From: Cryobacterium sp. MP_M3
Lineage (GTDB): Bacteria > Actinomycetota > Actinomycetes > Actinomycetales > Microbacteriaceae
NCBI RefSeq assembly: GCF_015752155.1
Contig: NZ_JADOVI010000018.1
Location: 1-58,953, forward strand
DNA length: 58,953 nucleotides
Direction: 5' to 3'
Shown in pieces: positions 33,435 to 41,638 of this stretch (the first letter of the stretch is position 1; each line of letters starts with the position of its first letter). The notes beneath the pieces were generated by a model. That model was not told where the DNA came from. It saw only the letters and a program-made list of their open reading frames with translations, and did not search any database. Both the position numbers and the translations under genes were made by a program.

Positions 33435-34031
33435 TTAGGCGCCCAGCCGGTCGCGTACCGTCAGGGAGCTCGCTTGAATTACGGCATCACTGGGTGTCTG
33501 TCCTACGAGCCGGTGAAACAGGCTCATTCCATTCGACGAGCTGAGAAGCGATGCCCTCCGGTTCTCAGGGGAATCCCCTAGCTCTGCGACAGCAGTCAAG
33601 AGGAATGACAGCCGTTCTTGGTGCTGTGACGCCATCGCGCCGCCTGCGATCCAGTTCTGGATTGAGCGTCTCGACACGCCAAATAGACGGCCTAGCTGAT
33701 CGGCTGTAAGTCCCGACGTGTCTCGAAGTTGAGCAACAGAATTCTCGGCACTCTTGGATTCCAGGGGGCTGAACGACGGCAGTGTGGAGGCACGGGCGGC
33801 CGGGCTCCAAGAGGGGAATGCGATGGGCGTTGCGGTACCGTCGCTTGTGAAGGAACTCTGAAACATCGGCTCGAGCGCCCTGTGCAACATGGTTGCGTTA
33901 GTTTCGGATCCGATGCCGAATATCGGCACAAATGCAAGTCCGACCGTCGTGGTGAGGACCAGAGCTGTTTGAAGGTTTGGGCGCTTCTGGGTGAGACGTG
34001 TCAGGGAATCAGGCTGGGTTGCTGTCTGCAT
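33435..34031 (-). CDS. HTH protein with membrane helix
   Basis: 198 aa from ATG 34031 with GAGGA seven bases upstream. A hydrophobic helix (ALVLTTTVGLAFVPIFG, about 20-37) precedes a linker and an XRE-like HTH around 100-130 (TSGLTADQLGRLFGVSRRSIQNWIAGG). Unusual joining of a possible membrane anchor with a DNA-binding domain. The start is 23 bases inside the end of the TIGR04255 gene; the next gene follows after three bases. Confidence 0.65.
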   Translation of the reverse strand: MQTATQPDSLTRLTQKRPNLQTALVLTTTVGLAFVPIFGIGSETNATMLHRALEPMFQSSFTSDGTATPIAFPSWSPAARASTLPSFSPLESKSAENSVAQLRDTSGLTADQLGRLFGVSRRSIQNWIAGGAMASQHQERLSFLLTAVAELGDSPENRRASLLSSSNGMSLFHRLVGQTPSDAVIQASSLTVRDRLGA

Positions 34032-34851
34032 GAGGTGTCCTCGTTCCGAATTCGTCGATAAACCCCGTCTTGATGATGAACTTGAAAAAGTCGTAAGCGG
34101 CATCGGACATTCGGCCCGCTTGCGCGAGGACCCCTTCGAGGTCGAATGCTGCATTGACTTCGATCATGGCGTCAATGTCGAGGATCCATGATGGGCCAGG
34201 GACGGGTGCTACCGAGGGATCTAACGTCGTGCCAGGCGCCATGACGCCGGAGCGAACCTGCAATATCCCACCGCCGACGGAGAATTGCGCTTGGTTGAGG
34301 TTCTGAAGCAACACCACGTCGGCTGAGGCCGGCGTCGGGAGCGACTGATACCCGAGCACCTGAGGGGTGACAAGCTCTCCGAGCCTCCCCATGAGCTCGG
34401 GGTCCGCGATCCTATTTAGGTACCGGACTCCCACGCGTTCGACGTAGCGGATGTCGACGTTCGCCTGGAGGAGATCCAATACGACCCGAAGGTGCTCAGC
34501 GAAGTCAGGCCAACCCGGGTAGTCCTGCGTATATATGGAAAGAAATGTTCTTCCCAGACTTACGTGCCGCTTTCGGTCAATGGAACTCCATTGATGCACT
34601 GTGCCCACTTCATGCTGCTGCACGCCTGTGGGACCAACGGAAAAGGTCATCTCTGGTGTCGAGGAGTAGAGGGGATATTCAGACAGTGTCACGCCGAACG
34701 CTTGCGCGATGGGCGTGAGATTCTCGCTTTGGAGGTAAGCGAGCTCGGGCCACCTCAGCTGGAAAAGGACGAGCTCCAGCGGGGCGGTCTGCAGCCGGAC
34801 ACGGGTTTCGGAATCACCTGTGAACGGGCGGTAGCGCTCTCGATCGGTCAT
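34009..34851 (-). CDS. TIGR04255-family protein
   Basis: 280 aa. The pattern LELVLFQLRWPEL near the N-terminus, WSSIDRKRHVSLGRTFLSIYTQDYPGW and YVERVGVRYLNRIA is characteristic of the sporadically distributed TIGR04255 family of unknown function, typically encoded next to an HTH protein, as here. No active-site residues known. First gene of the operon; upstream gap (34852-35151) holds a recombination-like site and the promoter. Confidence 0.75.
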   Translation of the reverse strand: MTDRERYRPFTGDSETRVRLQTAPLELVLFQLRWPELAYLQSENLTPIAQAFGVTLSEYPLYSSTPEMTFSVGPTGVQQHEVGTVHQWSSIDRKRHVSLGRTFLSIYTQDYPGWPDFAEHLRVVLDLLQANVDIRYVERVGVRYLNRIADPELMGRLGELVTPQVLGYQSLPTPASADVVLLQNLNQAQFSVGGGILQVRSGVMAPGTTLDPSVAPVPGPSWILDIDAMIEVNAAFDLEGVLAQAGRMSDAAYDFFKFIIKTGFIDEFGTRTPHADSNPA

Positions 34852-34989
34852 GCTTCACACTCTACTTCACACCTGTGACATGCCGCTCGACTCCGTCCGG
34901 GCTCATGCAAACATAGGATCGGCTCGCGTCGTTCGACTAGGCGCGCGATGCGGGTTGGTCACCGTGCATCCTTGTCTCGTAACCTAAGC

Positions 34990-35015
34990 GTGCCGTAACC
35001 CATGGGATACGAGGC
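34990..35015 (+). other. 26-bp recombination-site-like sequence, left of the GNAT gene
   Basis: Core CGTAACCCATGGGATACG (within 34995-35011) is palindromic around CCATGG. It matches the reverse complement of 35673-35698 at about 20 of 26 positions. An accessory-like GTCTCGTAAC arm lies at 34974-34983. Confidence 0.5.
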
Positions 35016-35151
35016 GGTGGACCCCCGGAGCTCGAGCACTCGTAGTGTTGGGCCCGCCACCTGGTGATCAAGGCATCATCCCCTCGTAACGGAACATGCG
35101 GCAACCCAACCCTTTCAAACGTTGCCCGAGACGCGTCGTTAGGCTCGCGGC

Positions 35152-35655
35152 ATGGGTATCCAAATTCGAATGGCTGAGGATCAAGACTTTCAAACGACCG
35201 AAGCAATCGAGAACCGCGCCGACGAGCTCCTGATTGATTTTCTTCAGGCAACCAATTGGCCAGCCTCGACTTCCGCAGAGGAACGCGCCCAAACGCCGGG
35301 GTTCACTCTGCTCGCCGTTGAAGAAGACGGTGGCCGGACCATCGGTTTTGCTCAGGTCACTGAGGCTGATGAGTCTGCGCACCTAGAACAGATCGCCGTG
35401 CTGCCCGAATTCGGACGGCTTGGATATGGCCGACAGCTCGTCCACGCCGCCGCAGACGAGGTGCGACGGCGCGGTTATCCGCAGGTTACGTTGAGAACCT
35501 TCGCCGGCGTTCCGTGGAACGCGCCCTTTTACGCGACATGCGGTTTCGCTCAGTCGGAGCCAGAGTCCCACTTTCAGCACGAACTCGTGGCCACCGAAAA
35601 GGAACTAGGTCTGCCGACGCACGGGCCGCGAATTCAAATGACACGCCTTCTCTGA
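35152..35655 (+). CDS. GNAT-family N-acetyltransferase
   Basis: 167 aa. Central motif AHLEQIAVLPEFGRLGYGRQLVHAAADEV carries the acetyl-CoA pyrophosphate-binding (Q/R)xxGx(G/A) loop as RLGYGR. Substrate unknown; similar proteins modify amines, antibiotics or toxins. Monocistronic, flanked on both sides by inverted 26-bp recombination-site-like sequences, as if carried as a cassette. Confidence 0.85.
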   Translation: MGIQIRMAEDQDFQTTEAIENRADELLIDFLQATNWPASTSAEERAQTPGFTLLAVEEDGGRTIGFAQVTEADESAHLEQIAVLPEFGRLGYGRQLVHAAADEVRRRGYPQVTLRTFAGVPWNAPFYATCGFAQSEPESHFQHELVATEKELGLPTHGPRIQMTRLL

Positions 35656-35672
35656 AGTCTCATAGCCCACTT

Positions 35673-35698
35673 GTTTCATATCCCATGGGTTGCGAGAC
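35673..35698 (-). other. 26-bp recombination-site-like sequence, right of the GNAT gene
   Basis: On the minus strand it reads GTCTCGCAACCC-ATGGGATATGAAAC, in inverted orientation to 34990-35015 and matching the crossover site at 32337-32362 at 18 of 26 positions, with central AT in place of TA. A GTCTCATAGC arm lies at 35657-35666. Confidence 0.5.
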
Positions 35699-35906
35699 AT
35701 CCATTGTCGTGCTCAACCTCGTGCGTATGACGCCCGGTCATCGGGCTTAATGTCGGGCGGGGCAAACGCGTCACCCGAGATTGCAGAACTCCACGAAAGC
35801 GGGAACGGTGGGGGAATGCCCGGTCACCGTCCGGCTTACGGGACGGGCTAGTCGGTATCCCGGGGGCGGTCTACGCGTCGGAGTGGTTGATGAGAGGATC
35901 TTCAGT

Positions 35907-36713
35907 ATGGGGGCGACTCAGGACGATGAACTGCGGGGCCTGCAAGCACGGGCCTACGGTCCTAATGCCGACATCCGTCACGACTTTCCAGCACAAGTAC
36001 GGCTTCGGGAACTCGAGGACTCGAGACGGCAACTGGCGCCGAAACTTCTCGATGCGGTTATGCCCCCTGCGCCTACCATCGATCCGACCGACGTGTCCGG
36101 CAGCGAAGAAGAGTCCCATCTCGTTGCTGATGAGCAGGACCGCCCGACTCACGAATCTCTAAGACGTCTTGCTCGTCTCGCTCTTGCCGTTGGGGGCTGG
36201 CTCGCCCGTGTCCGCCGCTCGACCGTTTTGATCGCGCTCGGTCTCGCCGTCATCGTGAGCGTCATCGCGGCCGCCCTCATTCTTGTCGAGCGGGTCCAGC
36301 CCGATCCCCTCCAGACCGGAGCCGACCAGGTCGCCCGACTGTCAATCGATCCGAGCTATCAGGTCCCCGGCAAGTTCCAGAACATCGCAGCTGAGGGCGA
36401 TGCTGTGCAGGCCTTCCATGACTTCTACGGGCTCCGTGCGGTCGTCGCGGACGGCGGCTGGTTCAGTAGCGGCGGAAAGGGCGAGTGCCTGAACGTCTTC
36501 TTGGCGGCGGACGGCGAGAACTCCGACTCAAATTCGTTCTCGGGGCAGATCAGAGGCGGTTGTGCTGCGGGACCGTTTCCGGCGATGACCCAGTTGATGG
36601 CGGACGACGAGGGCCTTCCCGACGAACTGCGATCGGCGTTCCCGGGACCGACCGCCCTGCAGTTCGTCTACGACAAAGCGAACCAAGAGATCGTGATCTT
36701 CGCGGGCGAATAA
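35907..36713 (+). CDS. Membrane-anchored protein, paralogue of 14091-14996
   Basis: 268 aa from an ATG (GAGAGG upstream). Cytoplasmic N-terminal part with LRGLQARAYGPNADI and VRLRELEDSRRQL, a motif common in actinobacterial proteins and shared with the gene at 14091-14996; one membrane helix (TVLIALGLAVIVSVIAAALILV, about 103-125); an extracytoplasmic domain with two cysteines (GECLNVFLA, GGCAAG). Function unknown. Followed after 9 bp by the second copy of the 62-bp repeat, as for the paralogue. Confidence 0.7.
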   Translation: MGATQDDELRGLQARAYGPNADIRHDFPAQVRLRELEDSRRQLAPKLLDAVMPPAPTIDPTDVSGSEEESHLVADEQDRPTHESLRRLARLALAVGGWLARVRRSTVLIALGLAVIVSVIAAALILVERVQPDPLQTGADQVARLSIDPSYQVPGKFQNIAAEGDAVQAFHDFYGLRAVVADGGWFSSGGKGECLNVFLAADGENSDSNSFSGQIRGGCAAGPFPAMTQLMADDEGLPDELRSAFPGPTALQFVYDKANQEIVIFAGE

Positions 36714-36722
36714 CGTTCCCTA

Positions 36723-36784
36723 ACGCCACTCCACCGACACTTCGGAACTTCGAAGAATTCGCGCCGAATCTGCTGCCGTGGACG
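36723..36784 (-). repeat. 62-bp dispersed repeat, copy 2
   Basis: Reverse complement of 13986-14047 with about 8 mismatches. Directly follows the paralogous gene at 35907-36713 in the same relative orientation as copy 1. 36785-37000 shows no gene. Confidence 0.6.
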
Positions 36785-37000
36785 TCCGTCAATCGGGCGG
36801 CATCTCGATGTTCGCCAGGTCAGGGACAGCATCGATGCTCCGGGCCTGTGCAGCCGCGCGCGCGGCCGTCTCTAGCTACTCCTGCCAGTGGCTTCAACGG
36901 AGCAACTTGGGGACGATGCAAAGAACCGTGGTCAGGCTCGGCGGGAAAGATGGCGCGTCATTGAGTCATTTCAACCTCACCAGATCCACCGTCGATCCGC

Positions 37001-37366
37001 CTAGAAAGGTACATGGTCGGCGAAGGCGATGGCCTGTTGGATCGCCTCGATCCCAAGCACCCAGCACAACCAGATAGCTGACAGCGCGAGAAGCAGCGCA
37101 ATCACCGAGATCGCAATCCTTAGCGTCTTGCGAGGTGTGGCAAGAACAGACATTACGGATGCCCACGCAGAAAACGCCGGAATAAGAACAGACGCAACCA
37201 TCACCCCCAGACGGCTGGGAATCTGGGCAGCGTAATACGAGCTGGGATGATCATCAGGGTCAAAAATGAACCCGGAAATAAATGCAAAGTATGTCGACAC
37301 CAGCGACAGGCCTAGAAGCGCGAAAGCCATAGCCAGCCAGGTGCCCCCGCTCCACTGCTTCCCCAT
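37001..37366 (-). CDS. Small membrane protein
   Basis: 121 aa with three hydrophobic helices (about 9-33, 52-74, 83-107) and a loop FDPDDHPSSYYAAQIPSRLG facing outward. No recognised family. Monocistronic. Confidence 0.6.
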   Translation of the reverse strand: MGKQWSGGTWLAMAFALLGLSLVSTYFAFISGFIFDPDDHPSSYYAAQIPSRLGVMVASVLIPAFSAWASVMSVLATPRKTLRIAISVIALLLALSAIWLCWVLGIEAIQQAIAFADHVPF

Positions 37367-37459
37367 GGGGATCAGTCAACCATGGCTTGAACAGGGACAA
37401 GTTTCAACGGTCATTCCCCATAGGGGGCGACAGCGGCAGTTCAGTCCCTGGAACGGCGT

Positions 37460-38257
37460 TCAGCCCGAGGACGGCGGTACCGAGGCGCCGCCGCGCAGCG
37501 CCACCTGGAGGTTCAGCTCGTCGCCGGCCTGGAGCTGGCGGCTGGTGAGCGGGTTGAGGAAGCCGAGGTCGTCGTCCGTGATGCTGAAGCGGTCGGCGAT
37601 GTCGTTGAGCGTGTCGCCGGCGACCGCACGGTAGGAGAGCGGGGCACCATCGGCTGAAGCGGTGGCACCGCCGGCGCCGAACCGGGTGCCGGTATCGACG
37701 GCGAGCAGCCCGGGGCGGGTGTCCGGCACGTCCCAGGTGATCGTGCCGACCGCCCGGGGAGTGAGCACGCAGCCGTCAGGATCGGTCGTGGTCGGGTCGG
37801 TCTCCGTGATGACGGCGGTCAGGTAGTAGCTGGGGTCGCCCCGGGACAAGTCCCTGGGGCCCATGGTCAGCCCAGGCTGATCGGCGTCCGTGGAGAGGTT
37901 GCCGAACGAGAAGCTGTGCATGTCGGCCAGGCAGGTCGTGGTCTCCGACCAGGGGCTGAAGAACAGTTGGAAGCCTCCGGGGACGTCCGAGTGGAAGTCC
38001 TTCAGTGCGACGTCGAACCCGCCCCCACCCGCCGTGACGACGACGGTTCCGGAGATGGTGTTGTCTCCCGAGGCCGACGTGAGCTCGGCCGTGCCGATGA
38101 CACCGTCGGGGATGACAACGTCGGCCGCACGGTCGGGCGGGGCCGGCGCATCCGTGTGAACGGCCGTGTCGACCGCTGGAGTCTCAGTTGGCGAGCAAGC
38201 CACCAGTCCGAGCACCAGAGCGATGCTCCCCAGAACGGATGTCGCCAGTCGTGGCAT
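37460..38257 (-). CDS. LysM-domain lipoprotein
   Basis: 265 aa from ATG 38257 with GGGGAGGGGA upstream; the frame further 5' is not coding-like. Lipobox LGLVACS, then a ~170-residue domain rich in beta strands and a C-terminal LysM domain (YRAVAGDTLNDIADRFSI ... LQAGDELNLQ) that binds peptidoglycan. Divergent from the signal-peptidase gene, with which it may share a promoter region. Expected to sit on the outer face of the membrane, tied to the wall. Confidence 0.8.
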   Translation of the reverse strand: MPRLATSVLGSIALVLGLVACSPTETPAVDTAVHTDAPAPPDRAADVVIPDGVIGTAELTSASGDNTISGTVVVTAGGGGFDVALKDFHSDVPGGFQLFFSPWSETTTCLADMHSFSFGNLSTDADQPGLTMGPRDLSRGDPSYYLTAVITETDPTTTDPDGCVLTPRAVGTITWDVPDTRPGLLAVDTGTRFGAGGATASADGAPLSYRAVAGDTLNDIADRFSITDDDLGFLNPLTSRQLQAGDELNLQVALRGGASVPPSSG

Positions 38258-38469
38258 CAGGTCCCCTCCCCGCCGAGCCCAGTATGGCAGTCGGCCGCAT
38301 CGCCGGTCCAGCCCCGGGCCCGACGGACGAGGTGCCTCGACCGACGTCGCTACCGGACGCACCGAACCTTCCCGTTGGCGGTTCCGCAAAAGAGTTGGGG
38401 AGTGCGGAGGGGTGACACTGAACCCAGTAGCATCAGCGCAGGGGGAAAGTTGACAGATCACGACGTTCT

Positions 38470-39204
38470 ATGAGCCTGAGGCGGGACAAGGGTACCCAGG
38501 GTGATCGCAACCGCAAGCGCGGAATCGTGCGCTTCTTCCGAGACCTTCTCGTCATATTCTTTGTTGCCCTGCTCATATCGTTCCTGATCAAGACATTCCT
38601 CATTCGCTCTTTCTATATCCCTTCGGGATCGATGGAAAACACCCTCCAAGTCAATGACCGGATCATGGTCAACGAACTCGTCCCCGACCTCATCACCATC
38701 GCTCGTGGCGATGTGGTCGTGTTCAAGGACCCCGGCGGATGGCTAAGTGCAACCGAACAGGGCACAGCCGAGGCGGCCAATCCTGTAGCCGATGGCATCC
38801 GATGGTTTTTCGCCGAGGTGGGCCTGGGCGCGCAAGAAACGAACGACCATCTCATAAAACGCGTCATCGGCCTGCCCGGCGACAAAGTCGCCTGCTGCGA
38901 CGCCACTGGCCACATCACCGTCAACGATGCGCCTCTCAGCGAGCCCTACCTCAAATCTTCCGGGGCGACGCGTTCTCCTGAGAAGTACTTCACCGTGACA
39001 GTCCCCGCAGATTCTCTATGGGTCGAGGGCGACAACCGCGACAACTCGGCGGATAGCAGGCTCCACACCACCACGCCCAGCAAGGGTTTCGTGCCCATGG
39101 CAAATGTCGTCGGCCGGGCGTTCGTGATCACTTGGCCCGTCGGTCACTGGTCCTGGCTCGACAACTACCCGAACACATTCCGAGGGACTGGCCAGGACCG
39201 ATGA
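38470..39204 (+). CDS. lepB: Signal peptidase I
   Basis: 244 aa. One N-terminal membrane helix (about 21-45); catalytic Ser54 in PSGSMENTL, general-base Lys130 in DHLIKRVIGLPGD, and the late motif VEGDNRDNSADSR. All conserved boxes are present and length is normal. It removes signal peptides of exported proteins at the outer membrane face. A second, element-borne copy could process the secreted and lipoprotein-like proteins of this element (lipoproteins themselves use signal peptidase II). Confidence 0.92.
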   Translation: MSLRRDKGTQGDRNRKRGIVRFFRDLLVIFFVALLISFLIKTFLIRSFYIPSGSMENTLQVNDRIMVNELVPDLITIARGDVVVFKDPGGWLSATEQGTAEAANPVADGIRWFFAEVGLGAQETNDHLIKRVIGLPGDKVACCDATGHITVNDAPLSEPYLKSSGATRSPEKYFTVTVPADSLWVEGDNRDNSADSRLHTTTPSKGFVPMANVVGRAFVITWPVGHWSWLDNYPNTFRGTGQDR

Positions 39205-39288
39205 TGCCCACGACTCAGGGTTTCGTCGGACGACCGAGGGTGACGCCCGATAGCCGTTCGCCAACAGCCACTCTGACAAACTGTCCTC

Positions 39289-39885
39289 GTGACCGCGGAT
39301 ATACAGGTAGTCCAATTCAACGATCCACGCCTGCAGCAGCTAACCGAGGCGGGATACGTCGTCGTGGGCGAATCGTGGGGCGCCCGCCTGCGCCTCAGCG
39401 ATCCACCCGACCTATCGGTGTTGGGCGCGGCCGTCGTCGCGGCAACGGAACAAGGATTCCTGATCGAGGAACTCGATCCCGGCTGGGCGCCCCGAGTCAC
39501 GGCCCTGGAAGCCTTGAACCACGCCGACTACCCGTATACGCCAGCGACATCCGTGCCACACCGCGACGAGTCCGACGTGCTCGAACTGTGGAAATCCGGG
39601 TACCGCCTATTTGGTGCCATCACTGACGAACAACTCGCGGCCGTCAGCGTAATTAGCCTGACTGCCACGCGCGCGGAAACCGAGTTCACGTCCGTCCACC
39701 GTTCGTACCGCCGCAGGGGGCTCGCTGTTGCTGTGAAGGCCGCATCGATCACGGCCTTAGCCGACGAGGGCGTCAGGATCTTCGGCACTGGTGGTGCTCA
39801 AATCAACGCCGGCAGCATCCGCATGAATGAACATCTCGGCTATGCCATCGAAGAACGCTGGCTCAGCCTCACAATGCCGCAATAG
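39289..39885 (+). CDS. GNAT-like acetyltransferase
   Basis: 198 aa from GTG. C-terminal half has ETEFTSVHRSYRRRGLAVAVKAASI, with R-R-R-G-L-A forming the acetyl-CoA loop, and INAGSIRMNEHLGYAIEERW, the N..N..LGF-type ending of GNAT enzymes. The N-terminal half probably forms a second, degenerate GNAT unit. Substrate unknown. Monocistronic. Confidence 0.8.
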   Translation: MTADIQVVQFNDPRLQQLTEAGYVVVGESWGARLRLSDPPDLSVLGAAVVAATEQGFLIEELDPGWAPRVTALEALNHADYPYTPATSVPHRDESDVLELWKSGYRLFGAITDEQLAAVSVISLTATRAETEFTSVHRSYRRRGLAVAVKAASITALADEGVRIFGTGGAQINAGSIRMNEHLGYAIEERWLSLTMPQ

Positions 39886-40060
39886 AACAAGGACAAATGC
39901 CCGGAGACCGTTCCCTTGTGACACTCGACGAGCTCCACCCTGGAATGGCGACTTTCGCGCTCGACATGCGTCGCTGACCGTCCGGCTTGCGGGCATCATT
40001 CCTGCATGTTGCGGTGGGGCCAGTCGGCAGATGCGATCAACCTCGCGATACTCTGCACAA

Positions 40061-40165
40061 ATGGGGAAACGTCTTGCGTTGCTGGTAGGTCCGGTTGTCG
40101 CTTTGCTGGCACTCGCCGCCGTCAGCATCCGCAGCCTGAGGAACCGCCGACCGGCGCTGGCGTGA
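40061..40165 (+). CDS. Possible tiny membrane peptide
   Basis: 34 aa: MGKRLALLVGPVVALLALAA then a basic tail RSLRNRRPALA, one membrane helix with positive-inside ends. No ribosome-binding site. The remaining gap 39886-40322 shows nothing else. Confidence 0.25.
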   Translation: MGKRLALLVGPVVALLALAAVSIRSLRNRRPALA

Positions 40166-40322
40166 TTCGATTCTTCGTCGTGCCGGCGGCATCCGCCAGC
40201 TCGGCCAATGGTGTGGGGGCCAGCCTCTGCCCTCGTCGTGACGAAAAAGTTGACCGTGCTGCTGACAAGCGGATGTCGGGCTCGCGTAAAAACTCAGTCG
40301 TTGCGCACACGGTGCAAGTCCG

Positions 40323-41204
40323 GTGAGAACGAAGCCGCTCGACCATATCTCGAAAGCTAGCGACTCGATCGAAAGCACGATCCAGGGCCCTCACGGGCCT
40401 ATACCCGTGCGATGGTATTCACCGCCCATTGGCACCACGCCTGTCAGTTCCGCGCCGATCGTGTGGATTCACGGGGGCGGGTTCTTCAAAGGAGGACTCG
40501 ACCAGCCGGAGTCGCATGACGTCGCTCGAGCGCTGGCCGCAGCGGGATTTCCAGTCGTCACCGTTGCCTATCGGCTCGCGACCGTCTCGAGAATCCGTCG
40601 GTCTTCGAGGGGTTTTCGGTGGAGCCCGGCCGTCCACTATCCGGTACCAGTTGACGATGTCGTTGCCGTCGTGCGGGAGGTGCAGCGCGGGGCGCCCAAC
40701 GGGGTGATTCTGGGCGGTGCAAGTGCCGGTGCGTGTTTATCGGCCGGCGCAGTGCTGCGTCTAGCGGACGATGGGGCTGACGGTCTCGCAGGCGTCTTCT
40801 TCGCCTACGGGCTGTTCCACGCGGCGCTTCCGAAACGGTCGGTCCAATTGCGGGGTCGCCTCCGCGGACCGCGCCGCTTCGTCCACACGCCGACGCTTCT
40901 CAATCTGACGAATCTCCACTACGCAGGCACTCGAACCGCGCTGTCTGAAGCCTACGCATTTCCTGGCGCCCACCCCCTGCAAGACTTCCCGCCAACGCTC
41001 ATGGTCGACGCTGATCGCGACTCAATGCGCGCGTCGGGCGATCAGTTCGCCCAGGAACTTTCAGCCGCGGGGATCGCAGTGGATTACCACGTGCTCCCCG
41101 GGACCTCCCACGCCTTCCTCAACCGTCCACAAGAGCCGAGCTTTGCGGCTGGTTTGCGTCTGATCATCGAGTGGGCCAGGCCAATAGGGACGAGGCAGGC
41201 ATGA
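40323..41204 (+). CDS. Alpha/beta hydrolase, HSL-type esterase
   Basis: 293 aa from GTG. HGGG oxyanion motif at 50-53, GASAG nucleophile elbow (about 134-138, Ser in the middle), Asp in VDADRDSMRASG and His in PGTSHAFLN complete the triad and family pattern of hormone-sensitive-lipase-type esterases. Cytoplasmic. Physiological substrate unknown. Confidence 0.88.
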   Translation: MRTKPLDHISKASDSIESTIQGPHGPIPVRWYSPPIGTTPVSSAPIVWIHGGGFFKGGLDQPESHDVARALAAAGFPVVTVAYRLATVSRIRRSSRGFRWSPAVHYPVPVDDVVAVVREVQRGAPNGVILGGASAGACLSAGAVLRLADDGADGLAGVFFAYGLFHAALPKRSVQLRGRLRGPRRFVHTPTLLNLTNLHYAGTRTALSEAYAFPGAHPLQDFPPTLMVDADRDSMRASGDQFAQELSAAGIAVDYHVLPGTSHAFLNRPQEPSFAAGLRLIIEWARPIGTRQA

Positions 41205-41284
41205 CCTGCGGCGATAGAGGCCAAGCTGGTCCGCCCGTCCAGGGTTGTCGGATTGCCCTGGCGGAGTCCTTGGGAAGATAAACC

Positions 41285-41314
41285 TTGACGCCTCCAAATC
41301 TATATAGATAGATT
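41285..41314 (+). promoter_or_regulatory. Promoter and palindromic operator of the PadR operon
   Basis: TTGACG (41285-41290) and TAGATT (41309-41314), 18 bp apart. ATCTATATAGAT, a perfect 12-bp palindrome (41298-41309), lies in the spacer. Expected transcription start coincides with the ATG at 41321 and no ribosome-binding site precedes it, so the mRNA is probably leaderless. The palindrome is the likely binding site of the PadR protein encoded first. Confidence 0.6.
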
Positions 41315-41320
41315 AGCGCC

Positions 41321-41638
41321 ATGAAGCCTTTAGGTCGTATGACCCCTGCCACGGCAGATGTACTCGAGGTGCTCTTGGATGCTGGTGAGCCAGTCTGGGG
41401 ATTGAGAATCGTGAAGGTGACAGGACGGCCCGCGGGAAGTGTGTACCCGATCTTGGAGAGGCTTGAACGCTTGGGGTGGGCTACTTCGCAGTGGGATGAG
41501 GACTCTAATCGCACTGGACCGCGCCGTCGGCTGTATTTGCTCTCGGACGGGGCTGAAGCCTCTGCCCTCGCTGTCGTAGCCGGAGTTCGGGAGCGACAAG
41601 CTCGGTTAACAGCACAAGCATCGGCGGCCCGGGCATGA
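41321..41638 (+). CDS. PadR-family transcriptional regulator
   Basis: 105 aa winged helix: MTPATADVLEVLLDAGEPVWGLRIV, SVYPILERLERLGWATSQW and GPRRRLYLLSDGAEAS are the standard PadR core. Lacks a long C-terminal dimer domain (short-form PadR-s1). Overlaps the membrane-protein gene by four bases, the usual pairing of PadR with a membrane protein it controls. Confidence 0.9.
   Translation: MKPLGRMTPATADVLEVLLDAGEPVWGLRIVKVTGRPAGSVYPILERLERLGWATSQWDEDSNRTGPRRRLYLLSDGAEASALAVVAGVRERQARLTAQASAARA

Noticed and set aside
34974..35151. Integron attC site before the GNAT gene
   Set aside because: GTTAGGC is present at about 35131-35140 but no matching GCCTAAC partner at proper distance and no integron integrase; the serine-recombinase sites explain the repeats better.
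36723..36784. 62-bp repeat as attC
   Set aside because: CCCTAAC lies at one end of this copy but is missing in copy 1, and no R' box closes it.
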